From the NCBI RefSeq assembly GCF_020329505.1, contig NZ_JAGKJJ010000019.1:1-64000 (forward strand): a stretch of DNA of 64,000 nucleotides, in the 5' to 3' direction. The DNA is from Bradyrhizobium semiaridum (GTDB lineage: Bacteria; Pseudomonadota; Alphaproteobacteria; Rhizobiales; Xanthobacteraceae). Positions 1-8,857 of this stretch are shown piece by piece; positions within the stretch are counted from its first letter, which is position 1; every line of letters begins with the position of its first letter. A program made the translations under genes and the position numbers. Below the pieces are notes generated by a model. That model was given only the letters and a program-made list of their open reading frames with translations. It did not search any database and was not told where the DNA came from.

Positions 1-348
1 GCGCACGCGGAACAGCCACCAGAAATCGACTCGCGGGCGCTGCGACGGCCGGGGCACACGCGCGAACGTTTGCGCCGCAAAGCGCCCCGACGTGAACACG
101 ACGTTGGCCATGTTGCAGGTCAGGTACTCGACCTCGAATCCCCGCGCCGGATCGTGGCCCGGCGCCGGGGCGACGTCGAGCAGCGAGGCCATCCGCGTCT
201 TCCAAACCTCGAACTGTTCCGCCGGCCGGTACGGCCGGGTCGAGAACAGAAGCGGCGGCGCTGCGCTGATGTCCTTGAGGTCGCGAGGTTCGCGCGGCAG
301 GGGAAGATGTTTCGCCGCGCGCGCCGCAGGATTGTCGTCGTCTTGCAT
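1..348 (-). CDS. AraC-type regulator, N-terminal part (runs off left edge)
   Basis: An open frame of 116 codons runs from an ATG at 348 to the first base of the window, so only the N-terminus is present. It contains RPAEQFEVWKTRM followed by an acidic/hydrophobic segment ending in VDFWWLFRVR. This resembles the ligand-binding N-terminal half of AraC-family regulators (AraC_binding_2 type, usually about 320 residues with a C-terminal HTH). The HTH would lie outside the window, so the family call rests on the N-terminal pattern alone. A G-rich stretch (GGGGGAT) sits about 11 bases upstream of the ATG. Overlapping frames on both strands are arginine-rich and look like shadows. Confidence 0.65.
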   Translation of the reverse strand, partial: MQDDDNPAARAAKHLPLPREPRDLKDISAAPPLLFSTRPYRPAEQFEVWKTRMASLLDVAPAPGHDPARGFEVEYLTCNMANVVFTSGRFAAQTFARVPRPSQRPRVDFWWLFRVR

Positions 349-1116
349 GTCATCTCGATCCCCCGCTGTCGCGAACGACGACGTTCGGTTCAGCAGAAGG
401 GCATTTCCAGGATTGCTTCGTCGCCCTCCGACGAGCGGGCGCACTTTCAGGCAGATGAACCGGACCGCATGCAGAATGCGGCCATCAGCTGCCTATGCCG
501 GCCGCTCCTGATAAGGTCGCCGCGAGCTCCTGCGGTCGTCGTGCTCATGCATGGCATTCTTCATTGTCGCGCCCGTTGCGATTGTCGCGCTCGTTGCGGT
601 CCGCGGCCCGGGCGGATTCGCTATCGAGCCGTTCGCCTGATGTAGAGAACAATCGAAGCGAGAACCAGAGGGTCGTCCACGCGTTCGCGAAGAAATCAGC
701 ATTGTGATCGCGCCGCGCCATCGGACGATGCATGGTCCCGGGCCTTCGGAAAATTAAGCATGGTCGGAGTCATATTAACGATCGCATCGCGATCACCTGA
801 TCGCGGCGGAACAGCAGGGTTGTATCCGCCGATCGCACAACCAGGCCGATGCAGAAGCGAAAGGCTCGCAGCGAGGAGCGCACCGTCTTCTAGCACATGT
901 TGCGACTCCGGTTTCTCGGACAGCTTGCGGACGCCGCGCAAATATCAGCGGCGACGGTCATCGTCGTATCGCCGCATGTGGCCATTTGCCCCAGAGCGGC
1001 CGTCGAAGAATTCGGCGCAACTCCCTACAATGCACGAGGAAAAAGGAGGCACGCGTCCGCACGCCGTTCGGCGGCGGATCGACCGATCGATTCTCGTCGC
1101 CGACCGAAGAGACCTG
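349..1116. other. 768-bp intergenic region between divergent genes
   Basis: No convincing gene is visible. The open frames here are short and arginine-rich on both strands. The stretch must hold the promoters of the minus-strand AraC-type gene and the plus-strand gene at 1117. Around 778-803 there is a GATCGC-rich, partly self-complementary segment, but I cannot assign a function. Confidence 0.5.
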
Positions 1117-1662
1117 ATGGGACCGACCACCTACAGCCTCTGCAACAAGGAATTCATCGGGCTCGCGATGTGGATCACCGGGCTGTGCGCCTTTCCGCCG
1201 CTGGTGCCGCCGACCGAAATCTCATTGCAGCAATCTGGCGTGGTGCTCAACAAGGAGTTCAACGCGCCAGTCGATAAATCCTACCTGCTGCAGCTCAGAT
1301 TCGTGTTTCCGTCCACGGAAGTCCGTCTCAGGGACAGGCTGGTCGGCGACCGCTACTCCGACGATCACTGCAACAGCGACATCGCCTATCACGCCATTCC
1401 TGAACCGCAGCGGCCCGGCCTCGGCCTGCCAATTCCGCTCAAGGTCACCGTCCGTACCGAGCCCGACGGCGCCGCCGTACTGGACCGGACCTTCAACTCG
1501 CTGTGCCACGCCACCCATGCCAGGAACGAAAAATACCGCGATATCGGCCGCATCGACCTCCGCCGTGGAGCCTATCGCATCGAGGTCCACAATCTGCACC
1601 CGCAGCCCGCCTTCGGCGACATCACCGTCGAGATGAGCCTCGTCAGCGGCGATACGAAGTGA
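1117..1662 (+). CDS. Hypothetical protein, DUF5625-like
   Basis: About 181 residues from the ATG at 1117; the frame is open further upstream to 760, but that extension is arginine/serine-rich and not protein-like. The N-terminus carries a hydrophobic stretch (residues about 14-32, FIGLAMWITGLCAFPPLVPP) that could be a signal or anchor. The rest has FNAPVDKSYLLQLRFVFPS, a central IPLKVTVR segment and a C-terminal YRIEVHNLHPQPAFGDI. This layout reminds me of DUF5625-type predicted exported beta-rich proteins, a weak assignment. AGAGA lies just before the start. Function unknown. Confidence 0.6.
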   Translation: MGPTTYSLCNKEFIGLAMWITGLCAFPPLVPPTEISLQQSGVVLNKEFNAPVDKSYLLQLRFVFPSTEVRLRDRLVGDRYSDDHCNSDIAYHAIPEPQRPGLGLPIPLKVTVRTEPDGAAVLDRTFNSLCHATHARNEKYRDIGRIDLRRGAYRIEVHNLHPQPAFGDITVEMSLVSGDTK

Positions 1663-1762
1663 GATCGGGCGCGGGTCTGCGCGCACGATCAGCCGGAGGC
1701 ACGTATTGGGCATCGGCGCTCATTCGGTAATGCCACCTTTGTAAGGGACGCATCGGCGGAAG

Positions 1763-1935
1763 GGCTCTCTCCCCCCTTGCGGGGGAGGGCTGGGGAGAGG
1801 GGTACCACACGGCACACTCTCTCAGTTCATCACGCAACGACGCGCACGCAACGTTGCGACGGCAACGCGCGCTTCGATGATCTCGCCCGGGACTCACCCC
1901 TCTCCCCACCCTCCCCCGCAAGGGGGGAGGGAGCC
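1763..1935. repeat. Palindromic intergenic repeat (CTCTCCCC family)
   Basis: Two nearly identical arms of about 40 bases face each other: 1763-1802 and the complement of 1897-1935 differ at only a few positions. Each arm contains a smaller hairpin around CCCCTTGCGGGGGAGGG. The 94-bp centre is unrelated. A related element occurs at 48562-48698. It resembles REP/BIME-like or MITE-like dispersed elements; no coding potential is apparent. Confidence 0.8.
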
Positions 1936-2005
1936 TGACCCGCGTGCTCACCTCACACACCTCACGAGTGCGGCCAGCAACAGGCTGAAACACGGCGCGC
2001 GCCGC

Positions 2006-2200
2006 TCACGCGGCGAGATGGCCCTGCCCGATCTCAAAACCGTGCCGGCGGCCGCGGGCGATGCCCTCGGCAATCGCCTTGGTGACGATCTCGGCTTGAT
2101 CCGGAGAAAGTTGGTCGAGCGGCTGCCAGGCGCGCATGATGTCGCGTGCGCGGTCCATGTCGCCATAGATCGCAAAAGGAGAAAGCGGCTTGTTCGGCAT
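2006..2200 (-). CDS. Small conserved-looking hypothetical protein (64 aa)
   Basis: The product starts MPNKPLSPFAIYGDMDRARD and ends GRRHGFEIGQGHLAA. Its composition is balanced (acidic, basic and hydrophobic residues mixed), unlike the arginine-rich shadow frames around it. GGGAG lies 7 bases upstream of the ATG at 2200. No signal peptide or membrane segment is visible; it is probably a small soluble, mostly helical protein. A longer overlapping frame (1948-2220) is rejected on composition. It lies between the palindromic repeat and the ketopantoate-reductase-like gene, in the same direction as the latter but 145 bp downstream. I recognise no family. Confidence 0.6.
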   Translation of the reverse strand: MPNKPLSPFAIYGDMDRARDIMRAWQPLDQLSPDQAEIVTKAIAEGIARGRRHGFEIGQGHLAA

Positions 2201-2345
2201 TGTCGTGCTCCCGACCGCAAACTGGGAGAGCCTACCTCAGCCGTAGCGGCCGAGCCATGCGTTCGGCGGCCGGATCGCGGCGCCTTGCGCGGCGCAGGCG
2301 CATGCCGCAGGCGCCTCGCTCGCGGGATGTCTGTGACGGTCGTCC

Positions 2346-3410
2346 TTACTCCGCGCCTGAGCCGCCCTGAACGATCTTCTCGCTCAGCTTCAGATCAACC
2401 GTGTCGACGGTGCGGTCGATTTCGGCGCTGGGGGTGCCGATCTGATGCGAGATCAGCTTCACGAGCAGGTCGACCCGCTCGATGAATGGCGCGCCGGCCG
2501 CGACCGCGCGGGCCGCCGATGACGGCTTCAGCAGGCTCTCCGCCGCCTTGGCGTATTTCGCGAACGGCACCTGGTCGGCGGGATCGGCGCCGAGCTGCCG
2601 CGCGATGGCGTCGACATGATCGTAGATCGCCTGAGAGCGCGCCAGATCGCCGTGCACGGCGTCGCGGATCGACTGCGGCTCCGTCGGCGTGATGCAGCGG
2701 TAGTTGCCGGTCAGCAGCATCGACCACTTTGCCAGCGGCACGAACAGCGAATCGAACACTTTCAACTTCACCGGCACGTCCTGGCCGTCCAGTGTCACCG
2801 CATCGATATCGGCCTCGAGCTCGCGCAGCACCTTATTGTGCGCCTCGTCAGCGAACACGGCGGCCTTGAAATTGGTCGGCAGGCCGACATGCAGCACGTT
2901 GGCCTTCTCCTCCGGCGGACGGAACGCCTGCGGATCGGGCGAGCACAGCGTCACGAGGCCCGGCTCGAAGCGCTCCCACACCTGCGCATTGGTGTAGGCC
3001 TCCTCGAGGTCCATGCCGGCGAGCGCAGGAATCCGCTTCAGGTAGGGCAGCGGCGGCATGTTCATGATCGACAGGCACGGCAGCTTCGCCGCCGCGATCT
3101 TGACCATCAGCACGCGCACCGTGTGGTTAGTGTATTGCGGCTCCTGCATCGCAAGACCGACCATGTCGTAGCGCGACACGTCGACGTCGCCGGGCGTGAC
3201 CGCGTCGAGCTTGCCCGGCAGGTCGCGCGAGAAGATCGAGCGGTGCTCCTTCTCGTCCCGCAGCTTGATGCGCACCTCGGTGCCGTCGCGGTTGATCAGT
3301 TCAGCGGTGTTCTTGCGGCAGACCAGACTGACATTGTGCCCTGCCATCAGCAGCTTCGTGCCCAGCAGCGAGCCGTAGGAGGCCCCAAGGATCAGGATGT
3401 TGCGCGCCAT
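2346..3410 (-). CDS. Ketopantoate reductase-like NAD(P)-dependent oxidoreductase
   Basis: 354 residues with a Rossmann dinucleotide-binding start, MARNILILGASYGSLLG (glycine-rich loop at residues 9-17), followed by SLVCRKNTAELINRDG, as in the ApbA/PanE N-terminal domain. The C-terminal half is helical (FDSLFVPLAKWSMLLTGNYRC), as expected of the ketopantoate reductase dimer domain. PanE itself is usually about 300 residues and this protein is longer, so a different 2-oxo-acid or ketone substrate is quite possible. GGAGAGAG precedes the ATG closely. It is divergent from the TetR-type gene at 3643, which may control it. The activity is inferred from family only. Confidence 0.75.
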   Translation of the reverse strand: MARNILILGASYGSLLGTKLLMAGHNVSLVCRKNTAELINRDGTEVRIKLRDEKEHRSIFSRDLPGKLDAVTPGDVDVSRYDMVGLAMQEPQYTNHTVRVLMVKIAAAKLPCLSIMNMPPLPYLKRIPALAGMDLEEAYTNAQVWERFEPGLVTLCSPDPQAFRPPEEKANVLHVGLPTNFKAAVFADEAHNKVLRELEADIDAVTLDGQDVPVKLKVFDSLFVPLAKWSMLLTGNYRCITPTEPQSIRDAVHGDLARSQAIYDHVDAIARQLGADPADQVPFAKYAKAAESLLKPSSAARAVAAGAPFIERVDLLVKLISHQIGTPSAEIDRTVDTVDLKLSEKIVQGGSGAE

Positions 3411-3540
3411 GCTCTCTCCAAAAGCCTCTTTTCACCAAAAGCCTTGCCCGAAACTGGGCCTGACCGATGTCAGGTCGATACCGGTCGTCCCGCATCCACG
3501 GAACGCTGCTTGCTAAACCATCCACCTGGTAGAAGCTACT

Positions 3541-3555
3541 GGTGTACGGTATACC
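3541..3555. promoter_or_regulatory. Candidate operator for the adjacent TetR regulator
   Basis: The inverted repeat GGTGTACGGTATACC has 7-bp half-sites with one mismatch around a single central base. It lies between the divergent reductase and TetR-type genes, where an autoregulatory TetR operator is usually found. Function is inferred from position and symmetry only. Confidence 0.45.
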
Positions 3556-3642
3556 AATGTCTATCGCAGATCGACAAGCTACTGCCAAGGGGATTATCTC
3601 GCGTGCGGATTTTCGTTCCGCGATCAGGAAGGGCATTGGAGT

Positions 3643-4869
3643 TTGCAAGTCGCCGCCGACCCGACAGATCGGGCTGAAGAAATCCTCGTCTCGGCTTCCC
3701 GGCTGTTTGCTCGCCACTCCTATGCGAACGTGACGATGGAGCAGGTCGCGGCGTCTGTTCGCGCCGTGCCGGGCGCGCTGTATCACTATTTCCGCGACAA
3801 GGAGGATCTGATCTTCCACTGCTATCTGCGCGGCCTTGCGATCTATCGGCACGAAATTGAGGCGGCGGCCGAACCCGGTATCGACGGACTCGAGATCGTC
3901 AGGCGCTTCGTGCGCGGCAGGTTGAGGCCTGAAGGCCAGCGCATGATCCTGTTCACCGATATCGACGCGCTTGCCGCGCCCTACAGCAACGAAGTCCATG
4001 CGAAGCGCTGGGCGAATGCCGCGCTGCTGGCGGAGATTCTGGATCGGGGCGTCGCGGACGGCTCGATCGCCTGCGACGAACCGCTGCTCACGGCGGTGGC
4101 GCTGATCTCCGTCCTGGACTGGGTTCCGTTCTGGCTGTCCGAACGCGACTACTACACGCGCCAGCAGGCGATCGATGCCATCGATGACATCATCACGCAT
4201 GGCGTTTACCGGCGCGAGATCGCGCTTCCCGACATGCCGGAACCACTCAGCCTTGCGCCTTTCCTCGAGTCTCGCGCGGCGCTGAACAAGCGGGCCGCGA
4301 AGTTCGACAGGATGCTGTCGATCGCCTCTGATAGCTTCAACCGAAGGGGGGCGTCGGGCACGTCGCTCGAGAGCATCGCTGCGGATGCGGGCATGACTCG
4401 CGCCGGCATCTACTATCACTTCAGTGAAAAGGAGAGTCTGCTGCTGGCTTGCCTGCGACGCGGGCTCGCCGGAGAGATCAGCATCCGTGAGCATCTGCAA
4501 GATCAGAGCCTCGGGGCATTCGATCACATCGTGCAGAGAATCCGCCTTCTGTTGATGCTGCACGACACGCCGTGCGGCCCCAAGGCGACCTACCACAACA
4601 TCAATTATCTCAACGACGCCGATCGGAAAGCCTATGTCGGCGACGTGCTGGCGACGATCCGGCAAGACCAGGACAGCTATCAGCGCTGGATCGACGAGGG
4701 CCGCTTCCGCCGCATCGATACATATTTCGCGGAGCGGATTTTAACCGGAATGGGGCATTGGTATCCAATCTGGTTCCAGACCAAGCGGGACTGGTCTGCC
4801 GTCGAGATCGCCGATCATTTCGCGCGGCTGTTTCTCTCGGGCCTCAAGCCGCGCCGGGATCCAGCCTGA
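3643..4869 (+). CDS. Double-domain TetR/AcrR-family regulator
   Basis: 408 residues, about twice a normal TetR protein. Two complete TetR DNA-binding domains are visible. The first is at residues about 10-60 (EILVSASRLFARHSYANVTM ... GALYHYFRDKEDLI). The second is at about 223-275 (SDSFNRRGASGTSLESIAAD ... GIYYHFSEKESLLLACLRRG). Each is followed by a helical ligand/dimer domain. The proposed start is TTG at 3643, with GGAAGG upstream. The frame is open back to a stop at 3514, but no ATG or GTG occurs there, so the true start is uncertain. The gene is divergent from the reductase and precedes the liv-type transporter operon, either of which it might control. Confidence 0.8.
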   Translation: MQVAADPTDRAEEILVSASRLFARHSYANVTMEQVAASVRAVPGALYHYFRDKEDLIFHCYLRGLAIYRHEIEAAAEPGIDGLEIVRRFVRGRLRPEGQRMILFTDIDALAAPYSNEVHAKRWANAALLAEILDRGVADGSIACDEPLLTAVALISVLDWVPFWLSERDYYTRQQAIDAIDDIITHGVYRREIALPDMPEPLSLAPFLESRAALNKRAAKFDRMLSIASDSFNRRGASGTSLESIAADAGMTRAGIYYHFSEKESLLLACLRRGLAGEISIREHLQDQSLGAFDHIVQRIRLLLMLHDTPCGPKATYHNINYLNDADRKAYVGDVLATIRQDQDSYQRWIDEGRFRRIDTYFAERILTGMGHWYPIWFQTKRDWSAVEIADHFARLFLSGLKPRRDPA

Positions 4870-5243
4870 GCTTCGACGGCATCAGGCCTGAGCCTCGACT
4901 CAACGATCTCCGTTCTCCATCCCCTGAAAGGCGGAAGGTCCAGCCGCGAAAGCCGATATTTCATGGTGAGAGTGGAAATCCCCACTCGATTTGCTCCGGC
5001 GAGCAAAGCGACCTCCCCTTTTCAAGGGAGATTTGGAACAGACATGAGGCCTCATCCAAAAGTTTACTTGCGGTTCAAAATTGGTTCCGGATTTTGAGGA
5101 TGAAAGCCTATAACATCATAGTACCGCCCGCTAAAACTTGACGCAGTATTCAATGCGAAAGTTGCGAAGGTTCGGCAATTGAGGTTATGAGACGGCTTCG
5201 ATCGCTGAAGATCAAAAGAAACATGAGCAAGGGAGAAACCAGG
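4870..5243. other. Intergenic region upstream of the liv-type operon
   Basis: 374 bp with no convincing gene. It is noticeably more AT-rich (around 5060-5170) than its surroundings, as expected for a promoter region. I could not settle on a -35/-10 pair. The transporter operon begins at its end. Confidence 0.4.
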
Positions 5244-6482
5244 ATGCGTAAGCTGATCGTTGCCGCCGCGGCAGCGCTGACGGTATTGGGTGGCGCAGCG
5301 TCCGCGCAGGAAACCATCAAGATCGGCTATATCGACCCGCTGTCCGGCGGCGGCGCGAGCGTTGGTGAAGGCGGGCTGAAGACGTTCCAGTATCTGGCCG
5401 ATGAATTGAATGCCAAGGGCGGCATCCTCGGCCACAAGGTCGAGATCGTCCCGCTCGACAACAAGACCAATCCGCAGGAAAGCCTGGTGCAGGCGCAGAA
5501 AGCGGTCGACGCCGGCGTCCATTACATCACCCAGGGCAACGGCTCGTCGGTCGGCGCCGCGCTGGCAGACTTCGTCACCAAGCACAATTCGCGCAACCCC
5601 GGCAAGGAAGTGCTCTACTTCAACTACGCCGCGGTCGATCCGAGCATGACCAATGAGAAGTGCAGCTACTGGCACTTCCGCTGGGATGCGAACTCGGACA
5701 TCAAGATGGAAGCGCTGACCAACTACATGAAGGGTCAGCCGTCCATCAAGAAGGTCTACCTGATCAATATGGACTATTCGTTCGGCCAGTCGGTGCGCGC
5801 CACGGCGCGCAAGATGCTGGGTGAAAAGCGGCCGGACGTCCAGGTCGTTGGCGACGAACTGCACCCGATGCTCAAGGTCACCGACTTCTCGCCCTACATC
5901 GCCAAGATCAAGGCGTCCGGCGCCGACACCGTCGTGACCGGCAACTGGGGGCAGGACTTCGCGCTGCTGCTGAAGGCGGCGGCTGACGCCGGCCTCAAGG
6001 TCAACTGGTACACCTACTACGCCGGCGGCGCCGGTGGGCCGACTGCAATCAAGCAGGCCGGCCTCGAGGGTCAGGTGTTCCAGATCAGCGAAGGCATCCC
6101 GAACTCCGGCAACAAGGCGGCGATGGATTTCGAGAAGGACTTCCGCGCCAAGACCGGCATTTCCGTGTGGTATCCGCGCGCGGTCAACGAGATGCGGATG
6201 TTCAAGGCGGCCGCCGAGAAGGCCAACTCGATCGATCCGGTGAAGGTCGCGGCCGCGCTCGAAGGCATGAAGTTCGAAGTGTTCGACGGCGGCGAGGGCT
6301 TCATCCGCAAGGACGACCACCAGTTCTTCCAGCCGATTTACATCTCCTCGTTCGGCTCGCTGGCCGACAAGACCAAGGAGCCGTTCGACGAGGAAAACAC
6401 CGGCTGGGGCTGGCGCATCGTCTCCAAGATCGACACCGCGCAGACGATGCTTCCGACCACCTGCAACATGAAGCGGCCCTGA
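5244..6482 (+). CDS. Branched-chain amino acid-type ABC transporter, periplasmic binding protein
   Basis: 412 residues from the ATG at 5244, chosen because GGGAG lies 8 bases upstream and a clean signal peptide follows (MRKLIVAAAAALTVLGGAASA, cleavage near residue 21). The mature protein begins QETIKIGYIDPLSGGGASVG, the Peripla_BP_6/LivJ-LivK fold. Later segments (GNGSSVGAALADF, YSFGQSVRATARKMLG) fit the two-lobed binding protein. It is the first gene of a five-gene set with two permeases and two ATPases. The ligand is not evident; members of this family bind branched-chain amino acids, amides, aromatic acids or other small carboxylates. The adjacent reductase and TetR genes do not decide it. 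Confidence 0.9.
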   Translation: MRKLIVAAAAALTVLGGAASAQETIKIGYIDPLSGGGASVGEGGLKTFQYLADELNAKGGILGHKVEIVPLDNKTNPQESLVQAQKAVDAGVHYITQGNGSSVGAALADFVTKHNSRNPGKEVLYFNYAAVDPSMTNEKCSYWHFRWDANSDIKMEALTNYMKGQPSIKKVYLINMDYSFGQSVRATARKMLGEKRPDVQVVGDELHPMLKVTDFSPYIAKIKASGADTVVTGNWGQDFALLLKAAADAGLKVNWYTYYAGGAGGPTAIKQAGLEGQVFQISEGIPNSGNKAAMDFEKDFRAKTGISVWYPRAVNEMRMFKAAAEKANSIDPVKVAAALEGMKFEVFDGGEGFIRKDDHQFFQPIYISSFGSLADKTKEPFDEENTGWGWRIVSKIDTAQTMLPTTCNMKRP

Positions 6483-6620
6483 TCGACCGCCTTGGAATGC
6501 GCCTCCGCGACCGCAGGGTTGCGGAGGCGTTCGTGTTCCGGCGGCGTGGTGGCGTCGTAGTTCCCTTCGTTCGACGGGTCTTTGATCACGTGAATCGTTC
6601 CGGTCTCAAGCGAGTGCGCC

Positions 6621-7568
6621 GTGGCTGAATTGATCGTCATCTCGACGCTCAACGGCATCCTGTACGGCATGCTGTTGTTTCTGTTGTCCAGCGGGCTCAC
6701 CGTCATCTTCAGCATGATGGGCGTGCTCAACTTCGCGCATGCCAGCTTCTACATGCTCGGTGCGTTCTTCGGCTATCAGCTCACGCGCTGGATCGGCTTC
6801 TGGCCAGCCTTCGTGCTGGCGCCGCTTCTGGTTGGTGCGGTCGGCATGGCAGTCGAGCGCTACGGCCTGCGCAACACCCACAAGCATGGCCATGTCGCCG
6901 AGCTGCTGCTAACCTTCGGGCTCGCGTTCGCGATCGAAGAGATCGTCTCGATGATCTGGGGCAGAAGCCCGGTCGACTACCGGGTGCCGGCCGTGCTCGA
7001 CTTCCCCGCCTTCACCGTGTTCTCCACCAACTACCCCGCCTACAAGATCTTCATGCTGGTGGTGTCGGTGGTGATCTTCATTGCGCTGCTGGTCACGCTG
7101 AAGAAGACGCGGGTCGGCCTCATCGTGCAGGCCGCACTGACCCATCCGAGCATGGTCGGCCATCTCGGCCACAATGTCGGACGTGTCTTCATGCTGGTGT
7201 TCGGCGTCGGCAGCGCGCTTGCCGGCCTTGCCGGCGTCATCGCCGGCCCCTCACTGGTGACGCAGTCCGACATGGCGGCGCTGCTCGGCCCGATCCTGTT
7301 CGTCGTCATCGTGTTCGGCGGCCTCGGCTCGTTGCCTGGCGCCTTCATCGCATCGCTGCTGATCGGGCTGATCCAGACCTTCGCGGTCGCGCTGAATGGG
7401 TCGCTCGCCAGCCTGTTCGGCCCGCTCGATCCGAGCCTCGGTGCCTCACCGCTTACCGATATCTGGAACGTCACGATCGCGCAGGTCGCGCCGATCCTGC
7501 CCTATCTGCTGCTGGTGCTGGTCCTGATTTTCCGCCCGATGGGGCTGCTGGGGACGCGCGAGTCATGA
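6621..7568 (+). CDS. livH: Branched-chain amino acid-type ABC permease (LivH-like)
   Basis: 315 residues from GTG at 6621. The start MAELIVISTLNGILYGMLLF and the following GLTVIFSMMGVLNFAHASFYMLGA are diagnostic of LivH-type inner-membrane permeases (BPD_transp_2). About eight hydrophobic segments are present, ending with a short cytoplasmic RPMGLLGTRES tail. It follows the binding protein after 138 bp and overlaps the next permease by four bases (ATGA), so translation is probably coupled. With LivM-like and the two ATPases it forms the membrane channel of one importer. Confidence 0.92.
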   Translation: MAELIVISTLNGILYGMLLFLLSSGLTVIFSMMGVLNFAHASFYMLGAFFGYQLTRWIGFWPAFVLAPLLVGAVGMAVERYGLRNTHKHGHVAELLLTFGLAFAIEEIVSMIWGRSPVDYRVPAVLDFPAFTVFSTNYPAYKIFMLVVSVVIFIALLVTLKKTRVGLIVQAALTHPSMVGHLGHNVGRVFMLVFGVGSALAGLAGVIAGPSLVTQSDMAALLGPILFVVIVFGGLGSLPGAFIASLLIGLIQTFAVALNGSLASLFGPLDPSLGASPLTDIWNVTIAQVAPILPYLLLVLVLIFRPMGLLGTRES

Positions 7569-8857
7569 GCAACGCTGCCACACCCGCCTCCGCCGTGACC
7601 AAGCAGGAGCCCGGCGGCGCCGTGAGCTTCTATGGCGTCTGGCTGCTCGCAGCCATAGCGCTGGTCGTGCTGCCGCTGGTCTTTTCTTCCGGCGGCTCGC
7701 TGACCTCGTTCAGCCTGATCGGCATCGCGATCATCTTCGCGCTGTCCTACAACATCCTGCTCGGCCAGACCGGGCTGCTGTCGTTCGGACACGCCGTGCA
7801 GTACGGCCTCGGCGGCTTCCTCGCCGTGCATGTCATGAATGCGGTCGCCAGCCACAACTGGCCGATCCCGCTGCCGGTGATCCCGCTGGTCGGCGGCCTC
7901 GGCGGCATGGCCTTCGCGTTGCTGGTCGGCTGGGTCATGACCAAGCGCGCCGGCACGGTGTTTGCGATGATCTCGCTCGGCATCGGCGAACTCGTCGCCT
8001 CGTCGTCGCTGATCCTGCGCAGCGTGTTCGGCGGCGAATCCGGCATCACCACCGACCGCACGGCTCTGATGCCGCTGTTCGGCTGGACCTTCGGCCCGCA
8101 GATCCAGGTCTACTACCTGATCGCGTTCTGGGTGATGGTCTCGGCGATCGCGATGTACGCGCTGACCCGCACGCCGCTCGGACGCATCTGCAACGCAGTG
8201 CGCGACAATCCGGAGCGTGTCGAGTTCATCGGCTATGATCCGCATGTGGTGCGCTATCTCGCCTACATGTTCGCCGGCTTCTTCGCCGGCATCGCTGGTG
8301 GCCTCACCGCGATCAATTTCGAGATCGCCAATTCGGCCTATCTCGGCGCGACCCAGTCGGGCCTGGTGCTGTTTTCCGCCTTCATCGGCGGCACCGCCTA
8401 TTTCTTCGGCCCGATTCTCGGCGCCATCCTGGTGACCTATCTGCAACTCGGGCTGACCAGCGTCACCTCGGTCTGGCAGCTCTATTTCGGCGTCATCTTC
8501 ATCGGCATCGTGATGTTCGCTCCGGGCGGCATCGCCGGCATCTTGATGAAGCACCGCCCGCTGATCCGCGCCGGCACGCTTCGTTCTGTGATCCCGTCCT
8601 ATCTGGTCGCGGCGATTCCGACGCTGGCGCTCGCGCTCGGCATCATCCTGACCATCGAGACAGTCGCGCGCTTCTCCGGTGGCGACGTCATCAACCTGCT
8701 CGGCATCCCGTTCGTCGCCACGGCGCCGACCACCTGGGCGGCCGCGGCGGTTCTGCTCGTCGGCGGCTTCCTGGTCGCGCGCATCACCTGGCGGCGCGTC
8801 GCTGAAGCCTGGGATCGCGCCGCGACGGTGGCCCGTGATCGGGGATATCTCGCATGA
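7565..8857 (+). CDS. livM: Branched-chain amino acid-type ABC permease (LivM-like)
   Basis: 430 residues. The core shows the LivM hallmark FALSYNILLGQTGLLSFGHAVQ (near residues 58-79) and further hydrophobic segments to about residue 330. It is longer than usual LivM proteins: after FAPGGIAGILMKHRPLIR an additional ~95-residue C-terminal part contains two more predicted membrane segments (SYLVAAIPTLALALGIIL and WAAAAVLLVGGFLVARI). It overlaps both the upstream livH-like and downstream livG-like genes by four bases. Forms the heteromeric channel with LivH. The extension is seen directly; its role is unknown. Confidence 0.92.
   Translation: MSNAATPASAVTKQEPGGAVSFYGVWLLAAIALVVLPLVFSSGGSLTSFSLIGIAIIFALSYNILLGQTGLLSFGHAVQYGLGGFLAVHVMNAVASHNWPIPLPVIPLVGGLGGMAFALLVGWVMTKRAGTVFAMISLGIGELVASSSLILRSVFGGESGITTDRTALMPLFGWTFGPQIQVYYLIAFWVMVSAIAMYALTRTPLGRICNAVRDNPERVEFIGYDPHVVRYLAYMFAGFFAGIAGGLTAINFEIANSAYLGATQSGLVLFSAFIGGTAYFFGPILGAILVTYLQLGLTSVTSVWQLYFGVIFIGIVMFAPGGIAGILMKHRPLIRAGTLRSVIPSYLVAAIPTLALALGIILTIETVARFSGGDVINLLGIPFVATAPTTWAAAAVLLVGGFLVARITWRRVAEAWDRAATVARDRGYLA

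Noticed and set aside
70..645. Plus-strand frames in the first 650 bases
   Set aside because: Extremely arginine-rich; the minus strand carries the AraC-type N-terminus over 1-348, and no protein-like segment is seen after that.
2346..3410. Naming the reductase panE
   Set aside because: The Rossmann start fits the family, but the protein is longer than PanE and has no pantothenate genes nearby; the substrate cannot be read from the sequence.
3301..4665. 454-codon minus-strand frame opposite the TetR gene
   Set aside because: The plus strand encodes a clear double TetR protein; the antisense frame has no family features.
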